Shown in pieces: positions 7,205-15,263 of a DNA stretch of 64,000 bases (position 1 is the first letter of the stretch; the number at the start of each line of letters is the position of its first letter). Under the pieces are notes generated by a model. The model ran no database searches and was not told the DNA's origin. It worked only from the letters and a program-made list of their open reading frames with translations. The position numbers and the translations under genes were made by a program. The DNA comes from Salinicola socius (lineage in GTDB: Bacteria; Pseudomonadota; Gammaproteobacteria; Pseudomonadales; Halomonadaceae). The stretch spans positions 62,001-126,000 of the forward strand of contig NZ_MSDO01000005.1 in the NCBI RefSeq assembly GCF_001937195.1, written 5' to 3'.

Positions 7205-8095
7205 ATGAGCAAATTTTCTCAGCGGGTATTAGGAATTAACGCTGAATGTCCTGTCCAAGTTGACGATATGGATATGGCGCTCAGGAACTCATTGTGGAAT
7301 GCTTTTGATCAGGGCTTCTTATCGTACCTACGCGCCGGTCATGCCATCGAAGAATCTTACTATCTACGACGCTTTTATCTCGCCTTATACGAGTCGCACC
7401 TGAAACTTCCCACGCATTATATTGACTTATTTCACGACAGCGAGGCTAAAAAATTATTTAGGACATTTTCGGAATCACCTTGGTATGAAGTCTACGACAT
7501 TCTTGAGTTTGTGGTTAATTGGGTCGAATCAAACATTGGGAATGGAAGAAGGTCGCTGACAATTGGTGAGTTTAAGAGCAAAAATATCGAGAAGTATGCT
7601 GTAGCCTTAAAAGATATTTTTAACAATAAGCTCGAGCGCGAAAATTCAGGTTTTCGGTTCGTAGGCACTGTATTGGTTCAGGTCACTTCTGATACTGAAA
7701 TTAAAGCGATTGAACAGGGCGTCGCTCAAACAGACAGGTTCTCTCCAGTTGGTCAGCACCTTGCGTCTGCCTTGCATTACTTGACGAGTAAGACTGATCG
7801 CGACTATCGCAACTCTGTGAAAGAGTCCGTTCTCTCATTGGAGAGCCTTTGTAAGATTGTCACCGGAGATAAAGCTGGCACGCTGGGCCAATTGTTGAAA
7901 GAGCTCGAGAAACAGAAAACGATCCCACCAACGATGAGTGCGGCTTACAGCAAGATATATGGATTTTCGTCTCAGCCTAATGGCATTCGCCACGGCATGC
8001 TCGACGAGGATGAGATCGGTTACGATGAAGCTCTGTACATGCTCGTGGTGTGTAGTGCTTTTGTTAACTACGTGACTAAGGTTGTCGGCCAATAA
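7205..8095 (+). CDS. AbiJ-like HEPN protein, candidate abortive-infection factor
   Basis: The 296-residue protein begins FSQRVLGI, then DMDMALRNSLWNAFDQGF, the hallmark of the AbiJ N-terminal domain 4 family. The C-terminal part ends YGFSSQPNGIRHGM followed by a helix, as in HEPN domains. HEPN proteins are commonly RNases in toxin-antitoxin and phage-defence systems (family knowledge). The gene starts 21 bp after the repressor stop on the same strand, so it is probably expressed in the lysogen. The DNA is visibly AT-richer than the phage body, suggesting acquired cargo. No partner gene is certain. Confidence 0.8.
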   Translation: MSKFSQRVLGINAECPVQVDDMDMALRNSLWNAFDQGFLSYLRAGHAIEESYYLRRFYLALYESHLKLPTHYIDLFHDSEAKKLFRTFSESPWYEVYDILEFVVNWVESNIGNGRRSLTIGEFKSKNIEKYAVALKDIFNNKLERENSGFRFVGTVLVQVTSDTEIKAIEQGVAQTDRFSPVGQHLASALHYLTSKTDRDYRNSVKESVLSLESLCKIVTGDKAGTLGQLLKELEKQKTIPPTMSAAYSKIYGFSSQPNGIRHGMLDEDEIGYDEALYMLVVCSAFVNYVTKVVGQ

Positions 8096-8145
8096 TATAT
8101 AGCTGGCAGCGGACAAAGAGCCGCGCCACTACGCAAGGGGATACT

Positions 8146-8631
8146 ATGCGTCTATTGAAATTCGCGGGACTAATCTGCGCATTTTTCGCGCTTTCACTCG
8201 GCCAAACAGTCTATGTAGAGCCCGCCGCAGCTGAATCGCAGTTCGCCCAAGTTGACAGCTTCCGCGCTGGCGTCCAACGGATTTTTTCGCCCTCGATTCT
8301 CGAAGACGTGGATTTCAAGAATGGACATGGTGAGATCGTTTTTCATGCACCAAAGGTGCTCCCCGACTACTTCGAGGCGGGAGACAAGGTCAACAAGATT
8401 TTCGCTCTTGAGTCCGCACGACTTTTCCGCGACATGCCCACGCTCAAGAGCCTTGATATGGCGATCCTGGTTGAGGGAGAAGCCCGGGCGATTTCGCTCG
8501 AGCGCGGCGCGGTCGAGGACTACTACAGCGTCGACTTTACGCAGCTCAGCGACAAACGCCGTTGGCAATCGTTTGTCGCTGACAATGATAGCAACGAAAT
8601 GCGTCAGGCTTTCGTCGATAACTTCCGCTGA
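8146..8631 (+). CDS. Secreted protein of unknown function, prophage cargo
   Basis: The 161-residue protein has a typical signal peptide: MRLLK, a hydrophobic core (FAGLICAFFALSLGQ) and a probable cleavage after AAA near residue 29. The mature part is soluble and acidic with no recognised motif. AAGGGG lies before the ATG. It sits in the rightward cargo block behind the repressor and could be a lysogenic conversion gene. Confidence 0.7.
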   Translation: MRLLKFAGLICAFFALSLGQTVYVEPAAAESQFAQVDSFRAGVQRIFSPSILEDVDFKNGHGEIVFHAPKVLPDYFEAGDKVNKIFALESARLFRDMPTLKSLDMAILVEGEARAISLERGAVEDYYSVDFTQLSDKRRWQSFVADNDSNEMRQAFVDNFR

Positions 8632-8651
8632 AAAGAGCCCACCTACGAATC

Positions 8652-9323
8652 ATGAAAGTGACTTATCTCGGGCCGGTGGCGGAGTGTGCCGACCACCCAG
8701 CGATTCAGGAAATGCCGGTGAGCGATCTACCGGCCTCGAGCTTTCTGGTGGAAGTCGCGCCGGATGCGGGTGTCGATGGCGAGCTGATCGAGGGCGATGT
8801 GCTGGTCGGTGACGAGAACCGCATCGCTGAATATGGCGACGTGGTTCTCGCCTGCGATGAGTGCGACGAGATGCGCGCTTACCACTCACACCGGATCGGC
8901 GGATATCTGCGGCTCGTACCTATGGGCGGCGGGCAGGCGGTGCCGGCGACTTCGCTTGATTGCGTGGGCGTCGTGGTGCGGCGGGCGCGCAATCCGGCAA
9001 ACGACATCCAACAAGAGACACCAACGATGGCTATCACACTGGCTGAAGCGTTCGAACCTTGGTATCGCATGAGTACTTGGCACACTCGTGGCCCTAACAA
9101 TGACAAAACGTTTTACCGATGCTGCTATGAGTTCTTTCAGGTTCATGGTGGTCGAGCGGGTGCAGAAGAGTTCCGAGAGCATCTACGGGATGTGATACCG
9201 CGCCGGGGCGATGGTAATTGGTTAGAGCTACATGAAGAAAAGCTGGGAGAGTATGCGAGTGATTTCGAGGTGATCTTCTTGTATCTGTCGGACACAGGGC
9301 AGATATCTAGCCGCAATTCATAA
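8652..9323 (+). CDS. UmuD/S24-fold protein lacking catalytic residues, with an unrelated C-terminal part
   Basis: Residues 25-118 follow the UmuD S24 domain: SSFLVEVAPDAG, EGDVLVGDENR, YGDVVLACDE, GYLRLVPMGGG and GVVVRRARN. Where UmuD has GDSM with the catalytic Ser, this protein has PDAG. The Lys-containing strand reads MRAYHSHRI with no Lys, so both catalytic residues are missing. From about residue 126 (MAITLAEAF onward, base 9027) the sequence changes to an AT-richer, different domain ending in SDFEVIFLYLSDTGQI. This may be a fusion, or a second gene may start at ATG 9027. The function is unknown. Confidence 0.7.
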   Translation: MKVTYLGPVAECADHPAIQEMPVSDLPASSFLVEVAPDAGVDGELIEGDVLVGDENRIAEYGDVVLACDECDEMRAYHSHRIGGYLRLVPMGGGQAVPATSLDCVGVVVRRARNPANDIQQETPTMAITLAEAFEPWYRMSTWHTRGPNNDKTFYRCCYEFFQVHGGRAGAEEFREHLRDVIPRRGDGNWLELHEEKLGEYASDFEVIFLYLSDTGQISSRNS

Positions 9324-9344
9324 TTTCAACAGAGAGAGTTGGTT

Positions 9345-9611
9345 ATGCCACTTTTCTGCTTAACGTACGACCTAGTGAAAAGGCGTGATTACCAGAAGCT
9401 ATATGATGAACTAGATAACTTTGGTGCCATCGAGACGACCGAGTCTCAGTGGTTTTTTAAAGCCACTGGAACAAATGCGAAGAAGTTGAGGGAGCACTTC
9501 CAGCATTTTATCGATAACGACGATAGGCTAATGGTTTTGCGCGTTGCGAATGTCGCTGATGAGCCTGCGTGGTCTGGTATTAGGTTGTTGGCTAGTCCTA
9601 ATGACCTGTAA
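9345..9611 (+). CDS. Cas2/VapD-like small protein (SinR-family type)
   Basis: ATG 9345 gives 88 residues. The N-terminus MPLFCLTYDL has the strand and Asp arrangement of Cas2-like ferredoxin folds. The rest (YQKLYDELDNFG, ESQWFFKATGT, IDNDDRLMVLRV) matches small stand-alone proteins often named SinR family. Relatives include Cas2 and the VapD RNases. There is no CRISPR array or cas1 here, so CRISPR adaptation is not implied. It lies 21 bp after the preceding gene and is AT-rich like that gene's 3' half, suggesting a two-gene cassette. Confidence 0.7.
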   Translation: MPLFCLTYDLVKRRDYQKLYDELDNFGAIETTESQWFFKATGTNAKKLREHFQHFIDNDDRLMVLRVANVADEPAWSGIRLLASPNDL

Positions 9612-9624
9612 ATACCAAGTAACT

Positions 9625-10062
9625 TTAAAGCACTGATTCACACCAGCCTGCTCGATGGCCGCCCTGATAGGGGCGGCCCAATCCCGCCGCGACTAACTCG
9701 GTCGCCAGATCCTCGCCGGCGATCATGACTCGCGCGGCGATCCGGAAGTATTTGCCCCGCTCCAACTCTTCCAGCTCGATATGATCCGCGCCGCGTAGTG
9801 CCGCCACGGTGAACTGTTTTGCCTGGCGCGCGAGACGCTTCTCGCTATCGCAGTGAGCGCGGATTTCTGGCGCATCGACGCCCTTCACGCGGATCGGTAC
9901 CCGCTCGCCAATGATCGCCGGCCAACCGGCAATGTCTGCGCGGAAAGTATCGCCGTCGTAGATGCTAGTGACTTGGCTGACCGTGGCGCTGCCGTAATCG
10001 GCGACGGCGGCCGGGGCGTGGAGTAGCGCCGCCAGTAGAGCTGCGATGATGCGTGTTGTCAT
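9625..10062 (-). CDS. Secreted thermonuclease (SNase-like)
   Basis: ATG 10062 (GAGGATC upstream) gives 145 residues with a signal peptide (IIAALLAALLHAPAAVA). The mature part has the staphylococcal nuclease motifs: YDGDTFRAD with the metal-binding Asp, RVKGVDAPEI with Arg and Asp, and LERGKYFRIAARV with the catalytic Glu/Arg. It should cut DNA or RNA in the periplasm or outside the cell. It is downstream of the unknown gene starting at 10339 and a LexA-like dyad, so it may be induced with the phage. Confidence 0.9.
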   Translation of the reverse strand: MTTRIIAALLAALLHAPAAVADYGSATVSQVTSIYDGDTFRADIAGWPAIIGERVPIRVKGVDAPEIRAHCDSEKRLARQAKQFTVAALRGADHIELEELERGKYFRIAARVMIAGEDLATELVAAGLGRPYQGGHRAGWCESVL

Positions 10063-10069
10063 TCGATCC

Positions 10070-10339
10070 TCAGTCAGAGCCCGGCGCCATGCGCCATAGC
10101 CGTACTGTGACGCCATTGGGGAATGCGTTTCCAATCAGGTAGCGGTGTGTTCCCGGAATGCCGGCATCCGACCACAAATGATGGCTCAGCATGCAACGAC
10201 CCGACCAAATCTCACCATTCCACACGACGTGGTATTCGATCCAGTCATGCGTCGGGGGAGAGTGCCCTGGCCAATCCATCCAGCCACGCTCCAGCAGGCG
10301 TTCGCGCCAGCGCGCGATGTGTTCGGATATTTCCGACAT
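10070..10339 (-). CDS. Hypothetical phage protein
   Basis: The 89-residue protein is Trp-rich (ARWRERLLERGWMDWPGHS, HVVWNGEIWSGR, RLWRMAPGSD) and soluble. No family is recognised. It lies 7 bp before the nuclease start on the same strand and directly after a 34-bp dyad containing an SOS-like box, so the two genes probably form one small operon. Confidence 0.65.
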   Translation of the reverse strand: MSEISEHIARWRERLLERGWMDWPGHSPPTHDWIEYHVVWNGEIWSGRCMLSHHLWSDAGIPGTHRYLIGNAFPNGVTVRLWRMAPGSD

Positions 10340-10346
10340 TATGTGA

Positions 10347-10380
10347 TACCGGATGCTGGTTAAAAATACAGTATCCGGTA
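10347..10380 (-). promoter_or_regulatory. 34-bp dyad containing a LexA/SOS-like box
   Basis: Perfect 8-bp arms TACCGGAT (10347-10354) and ATCCGGTA (10373-10380) enclose an AT-rich centre. Read on the minus strand the centre gives ACTGTATTTTTAACCAG, close to the gammaproteobacterial LexA consensus CTGT-N8-ACAG with one mismatch in the second half (CCAG). It lies just upstream of the leftward gene starting at 10339 and after gene D. No T-run follows, so an operator is more likely than a terminator. Confidence 0.5.
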
Positions 10381-10404
10381 GATCGTATCAGGCTTGCAAC
10401 AGAC

Positions 10405-11409
10405 TCAGATAGACGGCTTCGTCTCTAACTGGAGGCTGTTGGTGTAGCCGCCATCGTTGATCTCGTGCCTCACCTCAACGAGTAGCCACTCGGTTTCCTC
10501 GATCTCTCGCTTCCAGCCGACGCAGCGCGCCGGCGTTTCCGGATAGATGTCGGCGCGACCTTCGGCCAGGTTGAGCGTGAATTCGGCTGTGCCCCGTTTA
10601 AGGCGCTGCCACTCCGACTTTGCGGCGGCGAGGGCGTCTTCTGAACTGGCGTAGATGGGACGGAGGCGCTTGGGGTTATCGTCGGACCCGGCGATGACAT
10701 CGCGCCTCTCGGCGCCTTCGGTATCGTACCAGCTGGCGATGACGCCCGAGTAGCTGTCTCGATCGCTCACGCTGTAGCGGTGCTGGTCGCCATCTTGCCG
10801 GCGAATGATGATCGGTGGGATCTCAAGGCCCGTTGCGGTGGTGGACTGGCCGGCGGGAATGAACAGCAGGTTTCCCGCCTTCACCGTTGTCATGGCGTCG
10901 TAACGTTCGGCCAGGCGGGTCAGGAAGTTGATATCGCTCTCGTCGGTCTGATCGATATGCGCGATGCCGACGATGCGCAGCGCCTGGCCGATGCTGGGAT
11001 TCAGATCGTGGCGCTTGGAGATGGTGGTGACGATGTCGCCGAGCGTGGTGCGATGCCAGCTCTGCGTTCGCTTCACCGGGAACTGGCCGCGCAGGTTCGC
11101 GCTCGAGGCGCGGATCGAGAGCATGTCAGGCGCGCCCGAGTGTTCGACTTCATCGACGATGAAGGTGCCACGCTGGGTCAGCGGCTCGCCGCTCCAGCCG
11201 ATGGCGACGTGAATCTCGACGCCGCGGCGGGGCAGGGCGAGCTGTCCATCATCGTCGGTAAGCACCAAATCCAGCTGGTCAGCCTCGAGGCCGCGGCGAT
11301 CCGTCAGCGTGAGACGCTGGAGCCGGCCGCGAACGCGCGGGGTGATCTGCTGGCCGTTGATCGCAAGGCGGTAATCCGGCGAGCGAGCCGGTCTGCCGAC
11401 GCTGCTCAT
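10405..11409 (-). CDS. D: Tail protein gpD (P2 late control D family)
   Basis: The 334-residue protein matches gpD of P2-like phages. It has a beta-rich N-terminus (YRLAINGQQITPRVRGRLQ), EIHVAIGWSGE, FIVDEVEHSG, and the conserved QTDESDINFLTRLAERYDA. In contractile tails gpD is a baseplate hub component. It is the last gene of the FI-FII-E-T-U-D operon and overlaps the gpU stop by 4 bp. Confidence 0.93.
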   Translation of the reverse strand: MSSVGRPARSPDYRLAINGQQITPRVRGRLQRLTLTDRRGLEADQLDLVLTDDDGQLALPRRGVEIHVAIGWSGEPLTQRGTFIVDEVEHSGAPDMLSIRASSANLRGQFPVKRTQSWHRTTLGDIVTTISKRHDLNPSIGQALRIVGIAHIDQTDESDINFLTRLAERYDAMTTVKAGNLLFIPAGQSTTATGLEIPPIIIRRQDGDQHRYSVSDRDSYSGVIASWYDTEGAERRDVIAGSDDNPKRLRPIYASSEDALAAAKSEWQRLKRGTAEFTLNLAEGRADIYPETPARCVGWKREIEETEWLLVEVRHEINDGGYTNSLQLETKPSI

Positions 11410-11849
11410 GCCAGTGCCTGCGTGACGGCGCGGAATGTGGTCTCGCTGATGGTTCCGAGCAGTTCGCGGCGATCATCGTCGATGCGGGAGAGCGATAGCG
11501 AAAACGTGATGTGCTGCGCGGCACCGTCGCGGAAGTGGCGGTCGCTGCCTTCGTCCATCGAGTCGATGATGTAGAGCCCATACATGCGGCCGGTTCCCTC
11601 GATCAGCGGCCACGCCGCGCCCTGGTCGCCCATCGCGCGCAGTTGGTCGAGATTCGACTGACCACCAGTGAACTCGGGGTAGAGCTCGCCGGTCAGCGTG
11701 ATGGTGTCGCTGCCCGGGCCGAGGAACTGCATCGCTGGCCGCTTGCCGATTCGCGAGAGGCTGGACTGGCGCCATTGGGTTTGGCGCTTGAAGTCTTGGT
11801 AGGCAGCGGTCGATAAGGAGAAAACGAACATTCCATAAACCATCATCAT
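11406..11849 (-). CDS. U: Tail protein gpU
   Basis: The 147-residue protein has the gpU features MFVFSLSTAAYQDFKRQTQWR, a Gly-rich PGSDTITLTGELYPEF and PLIEGTGRMYGLYII. gpU is needed for tail completion. The start is one of three adjacent ATG codons; AAGG lies 9 bases before the first. A rightward membrane-protein gene separates it from gpT, an insertion compared with P2. Confidence 0.93.
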   Translation of the reverse strand: MMMVYGMFVFSLSTAAYQDFKRQTQWRQSSLSRIGKRPAMQFLGPGSDTITLTGELYPEFTGGQSNLDQLRAMGDQGAAWPLIEGTGRMYGLYIIDSMDEGSDRHFRDGAAQHITFSLSLSRIDDDRRELLGTISETTFRAVTQALA

Positions 11850-11860
11850 GGAGTTTTACC

Positions 11861-12298
11861 TTGAAAAAAACGGAAGTTGTGGCGAAAGAGTTGAATGATA
11901 ACTTCACCTTTTTCTTGACGATAATTATTGCTTTAGTGGTTGCTGCTGGAGCTATGAAGTGGCTGGATGCTATTGATTCCGTGGACTCTTTTCTTGAGAG
12001 TCTCCGCGAATTCGACATCAGCGGAATTCTAATGTTATTAGCTGCGGCTTTGGCATCCACCTTTCGAAGTTCTGCTGGCCGGCTGAGCTTTATATGGACG
12101 TTGTCGGGGGCCGCAGTCTTTATTTTCAGTAAACTTCTCCTGGGTGGCCTGCCGAACTTGAATGGCGACTTTGGTCTTCGCCTTTCCTATGCCGTGTTGG
12201 GCTGCGCCTTCTATCTTGGGTTTGTCATATCCATGGTGAGCGCAGTAGTAGGGATTCTTGATAGCCGTAAGCCCTCTCCCTCTCAGTCGTTGTCATAG
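11861..12298 (+). CDS. Four-helix inner-membrane protein inserted between T and U
   Basis: The 145-residue protein has hydrophobic segments at about residues 17-32, 53-67, 78-94 and 108-131, with short loops and a polar C-terminus. No family is recognised. It runs against the late operon, overlaps the 3' end of the tape-measure gene by 16 bp and lies 12 bp from the gpU start. The sequence is AT-richer than its neighbours. It looks like a moron expressed from its own promoter; superinfection exclusion is one possibility (inference). Confidence 0.7.
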   Translation: MKKTEVVAKELNDNFTFFLTIIIALVVAAGAMKWLDAIDSVDSFLESLREFDISGILMLLAAALASTFRSSAGRLSFIWTLSGAAVFIFSKLLLGGLPNLNGDFGLRLSYAVLGCAFYLGFVISMVSAVVGILDSRKPSPSQSLS

Positions 12299-15096
12299 AG
12301 ATTGCGGCGGGTGCGCGCGGCGGCGTCGCGTTGCGCAGCGGCCAACGCGCGCTGCACCTCGGCGGCGACGTAGCGGGCAAGCGCCTGCTCGTCCATGCCT
12401 GGCGCGGGGTGCACGTTGATGTCGCCGATGGTGATCTGAACGCCACCGCTCGCCGGTGCGGCGATGGGCGGGCGAGTATCCAGCGCGACATCGTGATTCG
12501 CGTTGAAGCCGGGCATGGCCGCAACCGGGAGTGACGCGGCGCCGATGGCGATGCCGGCGCCTGCCTGGGTCATGCGCTTGGCGATCTCGGCAACGCGGCG
12601 CACCGGCTCTTCGCGCTTCTGATCGAGCCCCTGATTGAATCCCTCCACGGTGTAACCGCCGATCTCCCGAAACGCTCGCGAGGGCGAGTTGATCCGGAGC
12701 AGCTCGCGCGCTTTCTTGATCGCGCCATCGGCCATGTCGCCAGCGCGATCCGCGACGGCTGACGCGCCGCTCTTGATCCCTTCGCCGAGGCCGACCGCAA
12801 CGTCTTTGCCGGCGCTCCACATGCGCGAGGGGAGCGACTTGAGGTAGGCGATGGCCTCGTCCCACTTCTGCTCAAGCTGGCCCATCAGATCCCAGTCGCT
12901 GACGAGGCTCACCACGTAGTCGATGGCTTTGCCCGGGGCATCCTTGAACCAGTCCCAGAGGCTGGTTATGCCTTCCCACGCCGCGCCGAGGCCGTTGACG
13001 ATGGCGTCGCCCAGGGTGGCGATGCTTTCCGGCACTTCTACGCCCATCTTGCGCAAGATGCCGATCACGCCCTTGTAGACGAGACCGAGCGGATTCCAGT
13101 TGATCAGTAGGCGCATGACGCCACCTACGCCGTCATCGAACGCGGCTTTGACGTCGCGCCAGCGATCGGCGAAGAACGCGGCGATGCCGTCCCAATTTCG
13201 ATAGATCAGGTACGCGGCGCCGGCGATGGCTGTGACGGCGAGACCGATCGGGTTGAGCAGGAAGGCGCGGCCGACCACGGCGACGATACGGCCGAGCCAT
13301 TTGAACGCGCCGCCGAGCAGCTTGATGCCGCCCTTGGCGAGTTTGCCTAACAGCGAATCGGCACCCTTGGCGCGCAGGCCGACCATCTCAAGCAGCCAGC
13401 GTGTGGCGGCGAACGGACCCAGCAGTGAGGCGAGCGCCAGCGTCAGCGCGCCGGATACGGCAACCACAGCAGCGATGGCGGCGGTGATCTTGATCAGCCA
13501 CGAGACCAACTCGGGATTGGCCTTGATCCACGTCACCACGGCGTCACTGACGGCGATGATGTCGTCGCGGACATCGCGCAGCACGCGCATCAGCTCACCG
13601 GATAGCGCGCGTTGGACGCGCTTCAACGCCGACATTGCGTTATCGCCGAGCGTCTTCGCCATCTCGTCGATCGTGCCGGTGACATCGCCCAGCCCCTCGC
13701 CGGCGCCAGTGAGTCCCTCGAGGAACTTGGGAATCTGGTCGACGGAGAGATCTTCGATGGGCGTGCCGAATAGCGCGATGGCGGTGTTGGCGCGCTTAGC
13801 GGGATCCTCGATGGCGAAAATCGCCTTGGCGGTTTGCTGCAGGGCTTCCCGCGCGGTCGGCCCGCCGCTGGCGATGGCGTCCGACATGGCCTGGGCGTTC
13901 AGGCCCACCGATTCATAGGCCGAGACGCTGGCCTTGCTCATGTCGGAGCCACGAATCGTGAACTCCTTGAGCGCGTCACCGGTCTTGTCGAGCGCGAACT
14001 TGCCCTGACCGGCGGCGTCGACGAGCAGACCCATTGCCTGCTTACCGTCGAAGCCGAGCGAGCGGAAGTTGGTCGAGTACTCGTGCAGGATCTCTGGCAG
14101 CTCGTCGCGCATCTCGACGGAGACACGCTGGAAGCCGGCGCCGATCAGATCCATGGCGGCATTGGCATCTTTCGCTAGCCCGTTCTTCACCATGATCTGG
14201 GCGGTCTGCACCGATTCGGCGACGTCGGTACCGAACACGTCGGAGAGCGTCAACGCGCGCTTGGTGAGATCGGTCAGGTTTTCCTGGCTGATGTCATCCA
14301 GCGAGCCGAAGGCAGCACCGACGGCGGCGACCGCGTCGGTGATCTGTTGCATGTCGGCACCGCGTCCGGTGCCGTAGACGTCGGCGATGACGTCCTGATA
14401 GACCACGCCCCGATCCGTGTCTTCGCCAAATTGCGAGGCCAGTCGGGCGCCGGACATCTCGGCGGAAAACGCTTGGTTAGTCAGCGCGAAGACGCCACCA
14501 CCACCGGCGGCGACGCCGGTCATGCCCGCGCCGGTCATGTTGTTGGCGCGGCCGATGGTGCGGTGATACTTCTTCGCCGCATCGGCGGCCGCCTTCTGCC
14601 GGCGCGCGACTTCGCGCAGCCCGTGCTGCTGCTTCTCGATTTCTTCGTTGGTGCTGCGAATCCGCCGCTGTAGCTCACGCTGCTGGTCGGCGTAGCTGCC
14701 GGTCACACCTTCAACGCGGGTCATGCTCGAGCGCAGGTCACGCAGCTTGCGCTGCTCGTCTTCGTATCGTTCGGAGAGCTTGCGTGCCTGCTGGATCGCG
14801 GCCTTGCGTTCGCGGCCGAGCGCGGCGGTATCCGCGCCGGCTTCGTTCATGCGACGCGATAGGTCTCGGATCTCGTCCTGTTGCTGCTGCAGCGCGCGGG
14901 CGCTCTCGCGGGATTGCTCCTTGAGCTGACGGAATCCGCGCATGTCTTTCTGCGCGCGCTCCAGCGTCTTCAGCTGCTCACGGCTGGCCTTCAGTGCCTC
15001 GGCAGTTTCGCCGCTGCCCTGGGTAATCTTCTTGAGTGGGCCGGTCGCCTTGTCGATGGCGCGGAGGAGGACGTCGAGCTTCAGGTTTCCGGCCAT
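12283..15096 (-). CDS. T: Tail tape-measure protein gpT
   Basis: The 937-residue protein has a long N-terminal coiled coil (about residues 10-170, with LKTLERAQKDMRGF and QRELQRRIRSTNEEIEKQ) and a TMP core around YQDVIADVYGTGRG. Hydrophobic segments follow at about 530-560 and 600-635, then ADRAGDMADGAIKKARELL and the conserved INSPSRAFREIGGYT near the C-terminus. It sets tail length and is ejected with the DNA. It follows the E/E' frameshift pair, as in P2. Confidence 0.95.
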   Translation of the reverse strand: MAGNLKLDVLLRAIDKATGPLKKITQGSGETAEALKASREQLKTLERAQKDMRGFRQLKEQSRESARALQQQQDEIRDLSRRMNEAGADTAALGRERKAAIQQARKLSERYEDEQRKLRDLRSSMTRVEGVTGSYADQQRELQRRIRSTNEEIEKQQHGLREVARRQKAAADAAKKYHRTIGRANNMTGAGMTGVAAGGGGVFALTNQAFSAEMSGARLASQFGEDTDRGVVYQDVIADVYGTGRGADMQQITDAVAAVGAAFGSLDDISQENLTDLTKRALTLSDVFGTDVAESVQTAQIMVKNGLAKDANAAMDLIGAGFQRVSVEMRDELPEILHEYSTNFRSLGFDGKQAMGLLVDAAGQGKFALDKTGDALKEFTIRGSDMSKASVSAYESVGLNAQAMSDAIASGGPTAREALQQTAKAIFAIEDPAKRANTAIALFGTPIEDLSVDQIPKFLEGLTGAGEGLGDVTGTIDEMAKTLGDNAMSALKRVQRALSGELMRVLRDVRDDIIAVSDAVVTWIKANPELVSWLIKITAAIAAVVAVSGALTLALASLLGPFAATRWLLEMVGLRAKGADSLLGKLAKGGIKLLGGAFKWLGRIVAVVGRAFLLNPIGLAVTAIAGAAYLIYRNWDGIAAFFADRWRDVKAAFDDGVGGVMRLLINWNPLGLVYKGVIGILRKMGVEVPESIATLGDAIVNGLGAAWEGITSLWDWFKDAPGKAIDYVVSLVSDWDLMGQLEQKWDEAIAYLKSLPSRMWSAGKDVAVGLGEGIKSGASAVADRAGDMADGAIKKARELLRINSPSRAFREIGGYTVEGFNQGLDQKREEPVRRVAEIAKRMTQAGAGIAIGAASLPVAAMPGFNANHDVALDTRPPIAAPASGGVQITIGDINVHPAPGMDEQALARYVAAEVQRALAAAQRDAAARTRRNLYDND

Positions 15097-15105
15097 CGGG
15101 GCGTC

Positions 15106-15237
15106 CTATCGGGTCGGGGCTTTCTTCGGGGGGTCGTGACGGAGGCGGGCGCGCTCTCGCCACTCGGTCAGTTCTTCGAGCGACATGGCGTCCATGTCGC
15201 TCGGGGTCCAGTGGAACACCATGGCGAGATCGGCCAT
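15106..15237 (-). CDS. E': gpE' segment, made as a -1 frameshift extension of gpE
   Basis: This 43-codon frame (MADLAMVFHWTPSDMDAM, LEELTEWRERARLRHDPP) is the P2 GpE family signature. It has no good ribosome site. The frame is open without a stop from the slippery T TTT TTG inside gpE (15297-15303), so a -1 shift would give a 168-residue E+E' fusion. In P2 the same arrangement makes the tail-assembly chaperone. The stop lies 10 bp before the gpT start. Confidence 0.88.
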   Translation of the reverse strand: MADLAMVFHWTPSDMDAMSLEELTEWRERARLRHDPPKKAPTR

Positions 15238-15263
15238 GGCATCCTCGACGTGATTGGGTAGCG

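Noticed and set aside
9345-9611. Cas2-like protein as part of a CRISPR-Cas system
   Set aside because: No repeats with spacers, no cas1 and no effector genes lie nearby. Stand-alone Cas2/VapD-fold proteins are common.
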